From Gossypium raimondii (lineage: Eukaryota; Streptophyta; Magnoliopsida; Malvales; Malvaceae), in assembly GCF_025698545.1 (NCBI RefSeq), contig NC_068576.1, positions 317,501 through 381,500 of the forward strand: 64,000 nucleotides of DNA. Direction: 5' to 3'. Both the position numbers and the translations under genes were made by a program. The notes below the pieces were generated by a model, which saw only the letters and a program-made list of their open reading frames with translations, had not been told where the DNA came from and ran no database searches. Each line of letters opens with the position of its first letter. The stretch's first letter is position 1. Below are positions 36,258 to 48,700 of this stretch, one piece after another.

Positions 36258-37880
36258 AGCATTCTTATTTGTAGAAATGGAAATAAAAATGGGAAGTAAG
36301 CTTATGAAGCTCAGTGTGAGTTCAATCACAAGAATATTAGTGCAAACAGTAGACAAATCGTATAGACTATTAACTTATATAATGAACACAATTGAATAGC
36401 AATTCAGAATATTGGTATTTCAAATCAACTCATCACCATAATATCTCAATGTTCACAACTATGCAAATGCTTATGAATGCAATAAAATTTTAGTTTATCA
36501 GAAAAAGTTCCTACCCCACCGCTACTCACCACAATAAGAGTTCCTCAGAACTCCTCTACCTTTACACCACGTTTTGGATGAACCACTAATCATTGCAGAT
36601 GAACTGCTAATGATAAAAATATATTGATGGATGAATCATTTGTCTGTGCAGATAAAAGCTACTAATACGTTGTGGATGACCCACTAGTCAAACAGATAAA
36701 CTTCTGACTAAAATATTGGTGGATGAACCATTCGTTTGTGCATATAAAAGTTGTCAATACGTTGTGGATGAACCACTGGTTAAACAGATGACTACTGACT
36801 AAAATACGTAGTGAATAAGCCACTGGTCGAGCCAATAAACTGCCAACTACATCCTCCGTTCAAATCATCCTACCCCATGCAATGCAACATGACATGCTAT
36901 AACATATCAATATGGTAGCAATAACAAGCTTATAAGAAATATATATATAGTAGCAATTATCATGCTTATAACAGATCATGACAGTAGCAAAAAAACTTGC
37001 TTAACATGAATTTGGTTTAACGATAATAGTAGGCATGTATGTCATGCATTCGGTAACACAGTGATATGGAAAACATTATCAATTTATTAGAATTACAGTG
37101 ACAGTAAACATGTAATATTTTTATATCATGAATATACAATAATAATTCAGCCAATAAGACCATGGGTTCCAACATTATTCATATTATAAAGGACTTAATT
37201 GAATGAAATAAAGCACTAAAAAAATTCAGGGACTATTTAAGGACAAAATTAAACAATACATAAATTTTTGGGTAAAATTGTAAAACAAAGGTCACACGAC
37301 CCTGTGAGGGGGTTGAAGCCGTGTGGATGGGTTACACGGTCGTATGGCAAATGCAAAAATGAACCTACAAGGGAGGCACGACTATGTGGCAGGCCATGTG
37401 GAAGGATCTTGGTCGTGTGCTTCACGAACTAGCATAAGGTTTCCAGGGCACATGGTCGTGTGGTCCACCCAAGTGGGAGACCCTGTGATCTTAATTCCTA
37501 GACACGGTTTGCCCCAATTCGCTTGTAAAAGAACACACAGCTTTCATCGGGAGTCTGATTGTTGTTCCTCACACCCGATTCTGATTCGATTCTCCTAAAT
37601 TTGATCCTTAAAACGATATTTACACATGAATTAATGGTTGATCTCAATATTCATCTAGATTATCGAGAGATTTGTCAAGAACTGAAAAAGATTGTTTAGT
37701 TGGGTTGAAAGATTATTGTCGAGTAAAAATACTAAAAAAATTTGGGATTTATTCATCGGGATTGAGATGTGTTTACCAATTTTTTTGGCAAATATAGGAG
37801 TGTGGTTGACGTTAATTACAAGCCGATAGAAAAACGTTAGAAAGGTGAGCGGTTTGATTTGAGAGAGCAAAATAGTTTTT
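36242..37880 (-). repeat. Gypsy LTR module (third copy)
   Basis: 36242-37540 parallels 29898-31200 in the same orientation, including the minisatellite and CACACG words. 37560-37880 matches 31244-31580 in inverted orientation. Read on the minus strand these form one continuous LTR, which shows that the 31244-31580 segment belongs upstream of the rest. Confidence 0.72.
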
Positions 37881-38470
37881 AGATTTTAGATGAAAACTTG
37901 GTGTAAAGGAAAAGGAAAAGAAAAGGGAAAAAAAGAAATATAAAGAGAGGATGGAAATGAATTTGACTAAAATCGAAAAGAAGCGAACCGAATTCTAATA
38001 GGAAAAAGATGGTTAAATGGTTAGGGTTTGAAAGGGCGGCAAGGGTAAATAACCCAATATTTTGGGGCCGAAAATAAAGAAAATGGAAAGGGGAAAAGAG
38101 TGGCTCAAACTTAGGTCACTTAAGTTGAAAAAGTATGCTCTTAACAGTTAGGCCTATGATCTATTTCTTGTTTAGTTTTTACTCTTAATTGTATTTATTT
38201 TAGTGTGGTTTTCATCCTGTTTGCTGAAAACCAAAGGAAAAGAAATGGAAGGAATGAGTTTTGAATTTAGGACTTCTAAGAAGATGAACTAACATTTAAC
38301 CTTCAGCCTATGTCTTATTTCTTATCTATTTCTTATAACTAACCTTGTATATTTTGGAGCGTGCAATTAGAGGCTTACACAAAAATTGATTTTTCAATGG
38401 CTTAATTGATAACTTATATTCGACCAAAAGCTCAATTGAGTGCTGTTTTCGATTGAAGGCCAACATCGGG

Positions 38471-39245
38471 TTGTTGCAATAACATAAAGTTCTGACTTTA
38501 AAAAATTTAATCTATAATTTTTTAAATAAATTATTTTAAAATATAATGCTTATAAAAATAAAGTATATTTTCAAAAAAATAATAAAATAAATTTACTTGT
38601 CAATTTTTTCAAATATATTTTCATTATAATTTAATTATTTATTAAAATAAATAATAAATATGTGAATAATTTTTAATATTTCATTTATAATTTTATATGT
38701 ATTTCAAAAATAAATTTAGATATAATCTTTTAGAAGTAATCTCAAAAGTTTTATTTTAAAATAGTTTTTTTTGTTAAATATTTATATATTTTAAAATATT
38801 CTTTTAAGTTTAAACCATGAGTTATTTTCATTATAATTCTAAATTATTCCTTTTTTCTAAATGTTTCAAAAACTAAAATAATATAAATAATATTGTTTTT
38901 AATTTTTTTAAAATGATGCTATAATTTTTAAGAAATAAATTTTAATTCAAATTTTAATTTAAAAAATGAAAAATTTTAACTATATTATTGTATTTTAATA
39001 TTATTTATTAAAACAAGTGACTCCAAAAGTTATTTTTTAGAATACGTTTTGTTTAGGGATATCTCGACACGTGTGAATGTTGAGTTAATGGTTTTGTCGA
39101 ATCACCATGAGCATGTGTCATGCATGTCAAGAAATAAGTACTACAAAACATAGTTTACAATACCTTTACACTCATGGTGTTGAGTTTAGGGCTTTGAATT
39201 TTGACTAATGAATTTATTTGCTCATGACCCCAACCAACTTATTTA
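38471..39245. other. AT-rich intergenic; no gene seen
   Basis: Very AT-rich up to about 39050, then mixed composition. No coding or structural signal recognised. Confidence 0.5.
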
Positions 39246-39385
39246 GGGTGGGTTTGGATGGGTAATTGGGTACGGTGCGGTGCGTTTAGCTTACTTTTTG
39301 TCTCACGCTACAGTATAGCTACAGTATCTAATCTCACCGCCATCTCCGTTCTTACACTAACCGCACCGCCCATCCAAACTCACCC
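39246..39385. mobile_element. Tourist-like MITE (140 bp)
   Basis: Terminal inverted repeats GGGTGGGTTTGGATGGG and GGGTGAGTTTGGATGGG (one mismatch) are flanked by TTA on both sides (39243-39245 and 39386-39388), as for PIF/Harbinger-derived MITEs. GC content is far above its surroundings. Noncoding. Confidence 0.88.
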
Positions 39386-39446
39386 TTAATTAACTTGACA
39401 TAGTTAACAATACATAGTTAACAATACCTTGACACGTGTCTATTTT

Positions 39447-39448
<2 letters not shown>

Positions 39449-39478
<30 letters not shown>
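39449..39478. repeat. (AT)n microsatellite
   Basis: About 15 AT units. A similar (TA)n tract is at 40680-40700. Confidence 0.95.
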
Positions 39479-39479
<1 letters not shown>

Positions 39480-39485
<6 letters not shown>

Positions 39486-41905
39486 AACAAGGTATATAGC
39501 TTATATTTGTGTTAATTGCCGCACTCTCAATTTTTTTACATTGAATTATATTTTATTCTAATATTTTTATCAATTTAAAAATTTGTTTTCATTTAATATA
39601 TAAGTTTTAAATATAATTAAAATGTAAATATATTGAAATTTCGTTAATTAAAATAATTTAAAACTTCAAGTTTAATCTCTAATATTTTAATTATTTGTAA
39701 CATTATTTTAAATAATATATTAACTTTCCTATAATTAATATGTTATTTAAATAATTAATATATTATCATAAAATGATTTAAATATTTTTTTCTCCACTAG
39801 AAATAATATATCATTTTTAGAGAAAATAATATATAAACAAGAGATAAAAATGTAAAAAAAAAAAGAAGAAGAAGTTATGTTAAAATATCATTTAAAAATT
39901 ATAATATTTGTTTTCTTTTAAATGTTCAACTTTGATAAAATATTTTAAAAATTATTAAAAACCGTAAAAATAATTGATAAATCAATATAAATTAAAAATT
40001 AATTAAAATCAGGAAAATAATATTATATAATGAAAAATAAATATAATTTATTTTAAAAATATTTAATATTTTAAATGAAAGATAAAATTAACAAAATTAT
40101 CTACTAAAATTTATCATTTATTTTAATTCTTTTAATTGTAACAAGTGTAGTACAAATACAAATACAAGTATCAAACTATTACAAAAAAAAAATATTGTCC
40201 AAGTAACCACCAAGTACAATTAAACTATTACAGCATAAACGGACTAAAAACCGATATAGCCCAAACTAAAACCAATTAACTGGGACTAATTGGACTAAAA
40301 CTCTCATACATGATCGGACTCAGAGACCAACCTACGCATATAATTTAAAATTTACTGTTATTTTAAAATTTAGTATGATAATAAAATATTATATAAAAAA
40401 CTAGTCATTAAAATAAGATTCTAAACCAATATTTTTCTTATTTTTAAAATTTTAAACTTTGAAATCAAGATAAAATATATCATTTGTGAAATCTAAAGTT
40501 GCTTATCCTCTCTATACATTGATGTTTTAGAATTATTTTTACTTATTCTAGAAAAAAATCGTTTTTGAGAAAAAAAACTTTATTCTCTTAATTTTTTAAA
40601 ACATTTTGTAATCTATTAGATCTTAATTTATTATATTCTTCATCCATTCATGCTTACAAGTTTTTTTAATATTAACTTAATATATATATATATATATATA
40701 TTAATTTTATGATTTTACAATCATGTCAAAATTAAATTTTACAAAAAATTATATTTTAAATAAAAGTATACATTTTTAAGTACATTTATTCTTTTAATCA
40801 ATAGTATATTTTATTAAAGGGCACAATTTTTATATTTGTTATTTACTCTTTTAATTACACATTGTTTTAAAAAAATTCGCATTTTCATCTAGATCACTTT
40901 ATAAATGTGCAAAATATGTTTTTTTTTCATTGTTTTGATTTTTCTTTTGAATTCACAGTTATTTTCTTAGTGTTCTACTGAAGATAATCAAAATATGCAG
41001 TATTAAAACATTTTATTATTGCTTAATAATATTTTTAATTTTTAATTTTATTAATATTTTATTTTAATTTAATTAAGTTAATCAATTATTTTAAATTCTA
41101 TTAAGATAATTTTTAGGATAATATATTTTTAATTTATTTTCTCTACTTTTATTTATTAATAATTTTGAATGAAATAAATATTTCATTTTATAATTTTAAA
41201 ATCATAAAAGATATTGATTTTCATTTATTTAAACCTATTTTTATTAAGGTTTTATTTTAAATGGCTTTTAATTTTAATTATTTATACTTTTTGAAAATAT
41301 CATTTATATAATTTTAATTATCATTAAATAGTGTAAAATTTTAAAATTACAAGCATGGAATTAAAAATAATTTTGTTGATATATGATTTCTTTATTAATA
41401 TAAATATATATACATATCGAATGAATTTTTTAATAAATTTCTTTTACACTATATTTTTACACAGAAAAAAATTGTTCCGTGAAACTCAGTATTTAGTTTA
41501 TTTTTCATCTAACTTTAAATTATTTTGATCATTAAGATAAGATGAAAGTTTATAAATTAATATAAATTTAAAAGTTTAAATAAATAAAACACTAAAATTT
41601 TTAATTATTTGAAATTGAAATTGAAATTGAATTTTAAATTAAATTTACTTTCAATTATTTCACAATCGTACCTGTTTCTTATATTTTGATTCGATAATAA
41701 TTTATTATTAAATTTCTTTTCTTTTTATTATTAAGTTAGATTTCAAATATTTTATTATATTAAGATAGTATTTTATATTTATTTAAAATATTTTAATTAA
41801 CTTATTTTTATATATTAAATAAATAAAACCGCATATATAATACTTTAAAATTTTAAACACAATCTAGATGCAAAAACAAGTTTTTTAATATACTTCTCAA
41901 TCATT
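39480..41905. other. Long AT-rich intergenic tract; no gene seen
   Basis: About 2.4 kb of A/T-dominated sequence without ORFs or recognised repeats apart from a (TA)n tract at 40680-40700. Confidence 0.55.
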
Positions 41906-41907
41906 CA

Positions 41908-42090
41908 TTAAACATACATTACACGGTCATAAATTCCATTCGGATAATCCACACCAAACATTAATGGATTAGCTTTTGCTAAGCCCATGTTAGCAATATG
42001 GTGGGCAACTCTATTATTTTTCTGATCCGGAAAGATAACTTGATGATACTCGTGCAACAAAAATAATAATGAATAAAAATTAAAGTACAA
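41908..42090 (-). pseudogene. Possible LINE RNase H tail fragment
   Basis: Minus strand reads HEYHQVIFPDQKNNRVAHHI then ANMGLAKANPLMFGVDYPNG. This resembles the C-terminus of plant RNase H/RVT_3 domains (NRVAHxLAxxGL...P). Only about 45 codons are recognisable, so this is tentative. Confidence 0.4.
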
Positions 42091-42504
42091 AAACTAGGGA
42101 CCAAAACTAAAATTTGACCATTGTTTAATCTAAAAAAAATATAAAGCAAAAAGCTGTATAATTGTACACCTGCCTCTATATACCGAGTATCGAAACAATA
42201 ACCAAATTGATATTTTTGGTCATTAAATAAATGAGATTGAAATGGAAAGAGTAAATACTACAAAGTCAAATCCCACGTCACAATATAAATGAGATCGTCA
42301 ACATTTATCATACTTAAATCTACATGACGCTTGCGCGGCCCAGCACTCATCAATCAAAATTGCATCAAACGGAAGACAAAGCTAATTATAACAAAATTAA
42401 GATCTTACCATAGGTATTGTAATGAGATGGGGTCTTCTCTAATTAACTGATGTGTACTCAACTTTCTTTTTCACATTGATTTGCATTGCAGTTTAAATGT
42501 AATC

Positions 42505-45500
42505 CTAGTGGCAATAGAGCTTGATTGATGAATCAGCACCAGCAGTGAATAACCAGGGCTGCCTTGGATGGAACTTACAGTCCATTACTCCTGCAATCAA
42601 CACCACATTTACTTACCTACTGCCCATACATAACTTCAAACAACAAACCAAGTATATGTGCCTAGATTGTCGTCTTAACTTGATATCCAAACCCAGTGGT
42701 AAAAGTATAGCTTACCTCTTCCATCATAACTAGTATGCCCTCTCAGAATTTCCAATGGTACAATTAGTGGATTCTGGTTAAGATCTGCATAAACCATGCC
42801 ATGAAAGATGTAGGCTGTGCAATCATCCGAGCATGATGCAAACAGCGGGTATGAGCGATGGAATGCCACTTTGGTAATGTCTTTAGGATGACACCTGAAA
42901 TGCCCAAAAATAAATGTGAAGAATAAAACAAAGAAAAAAGAATAGCCTAAAAATTCTCAAATGGTAAATCTAAAACTGCACGCTCGCTATAAATAGTCTT
43001 AGCATATTGACTTTCCTTACTGCTACCAACTATGATACAGTTAGTTAAATAGTCTTACAGTTAAAAGCTATGTTTCTAGTTTCAAAAGAATCATTGTCAC
43101 ATACTTGAGAGTTTTGTAAGGTTTTGATGACAGATCCATATCAAACCAACACAATTTTCCCTCTTTGCTCCCCACAATTAAATTATCACCTACAGAAGAA
43201 ACAGGCATCATATATTATTTTAAGAAGACAGCTGACAGTAGGGGGAAAGAAGGAAAAGAGAGTAGCAACAAATGAAAGAGAAAAAAAAATACCAGCAGGA
43301 TGAACAGCAATTGATGAAACTTCACGCAGTTGAGTCTCAAGCTTTTTTATTAGCTTTTGCTTCAACAAGTCATACACACGAACATTCTTCTTTGTTGCAA
43401 CAAAAAAGATAGAACGAGTAGGATGAAAAACTGATGATACTGGGAGGCCATGGAGCTTAAAAGGGAGTCGCTGAGTAAGCCTTTTAGAGAGCTGATGTAT
43501 GAGAATTGCTCTTGATTCTCGTGATTAACAAGTTAAGAAACCAAGGAAATGACCAAAAGAATCATATGGGAGCAAAAATCTCTTATGTGCAGAAGCAATA
43601 TCTTAAGATAAGAAGACCTTATCAAAGATCAGCAACAATAAAGAAATATATGCAAAAGAAATGAGAAGACTTCAGGAAACACCCCCAAATTTTCTTTTCA
43701 CAATGACTACCACATATATGACATCAATTGATGCTTAAAATAAACCAAAATTATAAAGTTAATAAGATGAGATAAAAAAAAGGATATCTGCTGGCATCAC
43801 TGTAGAAAGATAGTCTCCTTTACGATGCCATTCTATTGAAGATACAGTCTGCAAAACCATATCCAAGCAAATTGTTATCATTTTCCTATAAAACCTTCCA
43901 ACTGATCTCAATTTCAGCATTACCAGATAATTTTGAATACACCTAAAGAGGAAGGGACAGAACCAAGTACCCTATAATGCCTTAGTCTGATGCAGTCATA
44001 CTTTTCATCTTGAATCCAGCTTAAGAAAGATGACATATCATCTGTGCATTAAATTGACATTTTCCAGAGTCAGACCATATCCGTTTTATTACATGCATGG
44101 GAAAGAATATATGTTTCAAACAGACCAGAATCATCAGTGGTAGGTGTTCCAATATGCAGAAGTTCCTTAATTCTTTTCTGTTCCTCCTCATTCCCAAATC
44201 CAGTGTTCAAAATAAGTACATCAGCTCCCCTATCAAATATTAGTGTATTAGCATAGAACGCATAAACACTGCTTCGTTTCATAAAAACAGGTAGTGAAAA
44301 AGAAGATACAAAAAGCATAAGAGTGAAATCAATACTGCAATTACTATCTAATCAGTCTTACACTGAAGCTGCAAGAACAGGAAGCTCTGGCAAAGGATTC
44401 CATGCAACAAGCTGAACGGCTTCACCAATCTCCCAAACTCTAAGACATCTACCAGTCTCTACCTCCCAAATCCGCACAGTTCCATCCTTAGAACCTTTGC
44501 AAACAAAAGCAATTATCAAACGCTTGTGTGCTGGTTTTATATTTGTGAAAGGAATCATTTAATACTTTGATAACAAATTGTAGTTGATAAATGTTCATAC
44601 CGGAAGCAATCCATTGCCCTGAAGGTTCCACAGATATTGACAAAACTGCACCCTCATGACCTCTATACTCAAGATAACATGTAGATGGGTAAGGCCTGAG
44701 GTCTTTTCGACTAGGTAACTTGGGCTTGAGGGATTCAGGGTCAATATTAATCTGAAGCATAGATAAGGGCAATTCAGATTAACTTGGTTGATATGAGAAA
44801 AGAGTACTGTAGAGGAGAAATCACGATTATGTCAGAAAACCATTAAGATTTCCTCCAAACAGAAACTCAGACTTACACGTTTCTTCCGTACTCTAGGGCA
44901 CAAGTATAGATCCAAGCATCGTTCAAATGAGTCCTTGATAGCATTCTCATATGCCGGGATGCTTCTAAAGGATGTGAACCTAAGCATATCAACATCATTA
45001 GTATGCTAGATCTAACATACAAGTAAGTAAATACTTTCAAGTCAAATTGTAATTAACAAATAATGCTTTAGTATATTACTTTTTAGGAATAAATTTAGGG
45101 CGATCTTCTTCGTACATCAGCTGATAAGAGTTGATCTCTTCTTGTGTTGGTATGTATTCTAAAGAAGGATTATATGATTCCTCATGGCCTGAAAATTGAT
45201 AAGAGCAAAGCTTTAATAACAGCTCAAATAGCATAGCAAAATGTAAGTTTAAACAACATGGCCCAAGGTCAAACCTGGCAATTTAGGTTTAGGAGGGGGA
45301 ATGTAAGCCAAATGCTTAGTCCTATCAGCTGAGCTTGAATCATCTCCCCAGAGGCGATAAAAACGAGGTTCTTCTTTGGGCTGGTCAAACTTTATTAATC
45401 CTTTACGAATTGCCCTAACATACTCAACAACCTGTAGACTCACAGGTCAACTATTAAGAAAAACAGAACAACATTCACCCTTATGAACAATTTTGTCTTT

Positions 45501-46990
45501 CCTATTCCTAGCAAATGATCATTACAAGCTTTTACTTCACAGATATAAATGAAGCTGGAAAAAAGCAGCTGCAGAGGGAGTTGGAGGGACAAGGTTCTCA
45601 CCCATCATCTGAAACCTATACATGTAAAGAATTACCTTTTTGCTCTCCCATTTTGAAGGAATAAACCGCCTCTTTGGTTCTGGAGCATTAGATAAAGGAT
45701 GTTTCGCATCATCCCACTTAAACCAATCAACATAAGGCTGCAAGAAATGGCTATGAATTAACCTTGAGAATAAAGCCAAGACAATATCTAAGGCCAAATA
45801 TCATCAATGCATATGAACATGGGTAACATACCGCATATGGATCAAATTCAGCATGTGGTGCCTTCCCTTTGAGCAATCTATGAATATGTTTGATCTCTTC
45901 TTTAGTCAGCTCAACTTCCTCATCATTATATTCATCATAAATCTTGCGCCTGATGGCAACAACATTCAGCAGTGTAAATGAATGTATGATGCAATGTGCC
46001 ATCAGAGTTAAAATGTACTTGGCAAACATTATTTAATTAATAAATAGTTTTTTTTTTAAGTAAAAGAAGCATCCAGTAACACTCATTGTGTGAGACTATA
46101 ATTTCCCAACTGTAGCTTAGCTTCCATGTACTTATTGGACAAAAAGGAACTGAGACTGCAATATATGTGTATAAAGGCAGAGACCCATTACTGAGCAAGA
46201 ACGTCATGTGAAATAGAGATAAAAGAAGCCTAAATAGCATTGAAAATATCATAGCCTCCCAAATATAGCAAAAGAAGAGATAAAGGAAATAACTAAAGAC
46301 CAACTGTTACTAACATAAAAACTAAATAATCAGTAGCAGGAAAACTAACCAATTCTTTGAATCATCAGCACTTGCGAGAAAGGAATCAAGTTTATCTTGT
46401 CTTTCTTTCTTTGTTATCTTTCTACCGGCAATGTCATACCCAATATGTTTTTCATCCTTGTACCACTCCAATGGAACATCACCAATTGTATTTCGAGGAG
46501 CCACCTTTTAAGCCAAAAGAGAGATATAAGAATCTAAATAAAAATATGATTTCTAGAATACTAAAAGCCATGCCTGACCTCATCTTCAGATGAGTCACTC
46601 TCATCAACTGCTTGATGGGATTGGGAGCTTTCACTATGCTCGTCTTGATCATGATTATCGTCCAAGAAATCATTATCGCCTCTCTCAATGACATCCTGAT
46701 ATTGTTACTCTTAATTAATAGTTGCATTAACACATAAATATCCATGATAAAGAGATAAAAATGTTTTCAAGCACGCTTAGAAAGTATGCAAGGAAGGCAT
46801 AAATTTCTATATTATTGAAACAGGAGAGATGTCTTCTGGGTTCACTTGTATTCTTTATCTTTTTTAAAAAGCTAGTATTGTCAAAAAAGAAAAAGAAAAA
46901 AAAAAACAAAACAGGAACAGGAACAGTTACCTCAACTCTCGTCTCCAAAGGGTTCACATTATCCAACTTCTGACTCTCCTGATGACTCAT
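42505..46990 (-). CDS. BOP1: BOP1 homologue, ribosome biogenesis WD40 protein
   Basis: Nucleolar protein of the PES1-BOP1-WDR12 (PeBoW) complex needed for 27S pre-rRNA processing and 60S assembly. Minus-strand coding exons: 46990-46931, 46695-46579, 46504-46350, 45949-45832, 45737-45636, 45431-45275, 45188-45080, 44979-44877, 44751-44601, 44494-44362, 44229-44126, 44041-43971, 43848-43788, 43520-43293, 43189-43105, 42894-42716, 42590-42505 (TAG). All join in frame, 672 residues. An acidic N-terminus ([18 protein letters not shown]) leads into the BOP1NT domain ([35 protein letters not shown]). WD40 repeats follow ([72 protein letters not shown]), ending [17 protein letters not shown]. Plant homologues are somewhat longer at the N-terminus. 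The ATG used is the only one in frame in the first coding exon. One intron is AT-AC. Confidence 0.95.
43521..43787 (-). other. U12-type AT-AC intron in BOP1
   Basis: On the minus strand the intron begins ATATCCTTTTTTT right after GTGATGCCAGCAG, and ends TTTCTTAACTTGTTAATCAC before GAGAATCAAGAGC. ATATCCTT is the exact AT-AC U12 donor consensus. TTTCTTAAC is a near-perfect U12 branch site, with the branch A about 12 nt from the AC acceptor. Joining across it gives [19 protein letters not shown], the conserved family sequence. No GT-AG pair in the region keeps this frame. Confidence 0.93.
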
Positions 46991-46995
46991 AGTCC

Positions 46996-48700
46996 CTGGA
47001 ATTGCAAAAGGAAGTTCTAAAAAAAAGTTGCTTGATATAAATGGTGATTTATCAAGAAAAGTAGCCACCGATAAGAATGAAAAAATTAGCTAAAAGATTC
47101 AAGCAAAATAAAAAATAAAAAAATCCAGCCTACCATCTATAGACATAATACCCCATCCAAATAGGAGCCAAAGGATTTACTTTATCCACCGTCTTACATT
47201 CTAAACTCTAAAAGATTCATGGTTTGACTTGACAGTTGACAAAAATGATAAAGAAGTAATTCAAAAGAAATAAAATAGTGATGCTAAAGCAAGTATACAT
47301 AAAGCATAATGACGTAAGGCCACAGTGGCTAAAATTATTGCAAGGCTTGGACATGATGCACTAGGTGCATATACATTCATATGTTTTCCTAGTTTCTTAT
47401 AAGCTTTGTAATTTACTAAGCATTGTTGTTGATACTCTTCAAAACATCTAAGTGGACACTTAACAGAAAAGTCCACATTCCCAACAAACAGCCCCACATT
47501 AATCCTCAAACAAAGTCAAAAGGTATTAGCCTATATTAAAGTAACACACTCTTGTTTCAACAAACAATGCTAGTAAAATAGCCTATCCCCTTAAATCCAG
47601 ACAATGCACAAAGTCAGAGAAATAGTTGAATGCCCTTCATAGTAGATAAAGGCTGAAAGCCTTCTAAAATCAGCTTCCCTACTTCTGAATCGAAAAGCCA
47701 GCAAGAGAAACCAGAATTTTTTTTTCTTTTTTACTCGGCCAATAAAGAATACTTTAATATAAAAAGACAATAGAAAAAAGAACAATAAAGCTGGGACATA
47801 CAATCACTTGTTAGAAGCATAGCAGACCTCAGCAAAGGAACCAAATGCAGACTCAAAAAGACATGGAACCCGATTACATTTACTCCAACAAAACTGATGT
47901 TAAGAAAAAGACCATACAACTAGCAGCTCAAAAGAATTGGAAACTCGAAACTCAATTATATTAAAGTCTCAGCAACCGGGTAATATTGTCTCGGAAAAAA
48001 AAAACATGTATTGTATAATTCAGACGCCATAATTGTTTTGTGGGAGGGCAGTAGTGGGCAAATTATTGTTTGATAGCATATGTTAGTTGAACGCACGAAT
48101 GGAAGTGTAACTGTGTATTTCACCAAAGCAAAACTTCAACATAATGCACAAGTATCTGACATCACCCAAGGCTGAGAAACAAATTTAAGCTATTCTTTCA
48201 CCAGTTTCTACAAAGCTAATAACGTAACTTCCAAAGCAAAAGAAAAAAACAATGGCAACTACCTTAGCGATTAATGCTCTAAGAAAACTCTTTTCTCCAA
48301 TAAAAACAGGGAACTGTAACTATCTTTTTAAGATGAAGCTCTAGGATGCAGACAAAGATTCATACTGAAACTGAAATTATCAAACAATGACAAACCAAGC
48401 AAACCTACAAAATTAAAGGAATGCTTGACAGGGAAGTCGGTAAATTAATAAATTTGATCATATAAGGAAAAAAAATAGGCAAAAGCTTTAAAGCAAAGTC
48501 ACAAAATTGATCAAAGAAAAGGAGAGAATTAAAGCATATTGAACTGCTTTGCTGTTCAGCCCAAGTGAGAGATGAGAGAAGAAAAAATAAAACCTGACAA
48601 GAAGCAGACTAAAGGGAGTCCACAGCGGCAAGGGAAGAAGAAGGGACTATCGCCGGCGCGGAAGAGAGAAAGGAAGATGACGTGCTGGGTGAAGAAAGAG
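46996..48700 (-). promoter_or_regulatory. BOP1 5' UTR exon, leader intron and promoter side
   Basis: The minus strand near 48690-48597 is a pyrimidine-rich, ATG-free leader (CCGCGCCGGCGATAGTCCC ... CTGCTTCTTGTCAG) followed by GTTTTATT, a plausible donor. It would splice over about 1.6 kb to the AG at 46997-46996, five bases before the start codon. 47000-48590 holds no further coding exon that I can support. Confidence 0.55.

Larger units (their letters stand above)
29351..38365. mobile_element. Rearranged Ty3/gypsy LTR cluster
   Basis: The outer ends have LTR-like termini: TGTAACCTCCTCAACCCGGC at 29351, and on the minus strand TGCACGCTCC starting at 38365. They interrupt a repeat whose two sides are at 29350 and 38371. 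Inside are a minus-sense LTR (29351-31243), a plus-sense LTR ending at 32180 with primer site and gag, two further LTR modules (33299-33916, 36242-37880) and an unrelated 2.3-kb LTR (33917-36257). No protease, reverse transcriptase or integrase survives. Confidence 0.75.
28400..38470. mobile_element. Inverted-repeat (MULE- or foldback-like) element carrying a host gene fragment, split by retroelements
   Basis: 28400-28570 and, inverted, 29290-29350 plus 38371-38470 form the two arms of one inverted repeat. The shared words are AGCACTCAATTAAGCC, GAAAAATCAATTT and TTTCGCCAYATG-type. The right arm is interrupted between 29350 and 38366 by the gypsy cluster. Without it the element would be about 1.05 kb with roughly 170-bp arms around an AT-rich centre containing a PMT-type methyltransferase fragment. 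Arms of this size with captured exons resemble Pack-MULEs, but I cannot see the 9-bp target duplication that would prove it. Confidence 0.55.

Noticed and set aside
28755..40700. (AT)n tracts as origins or attachment sites
   Set aside because: They are plain dinucleotide microsatellites, common in plant intergenic DNA.
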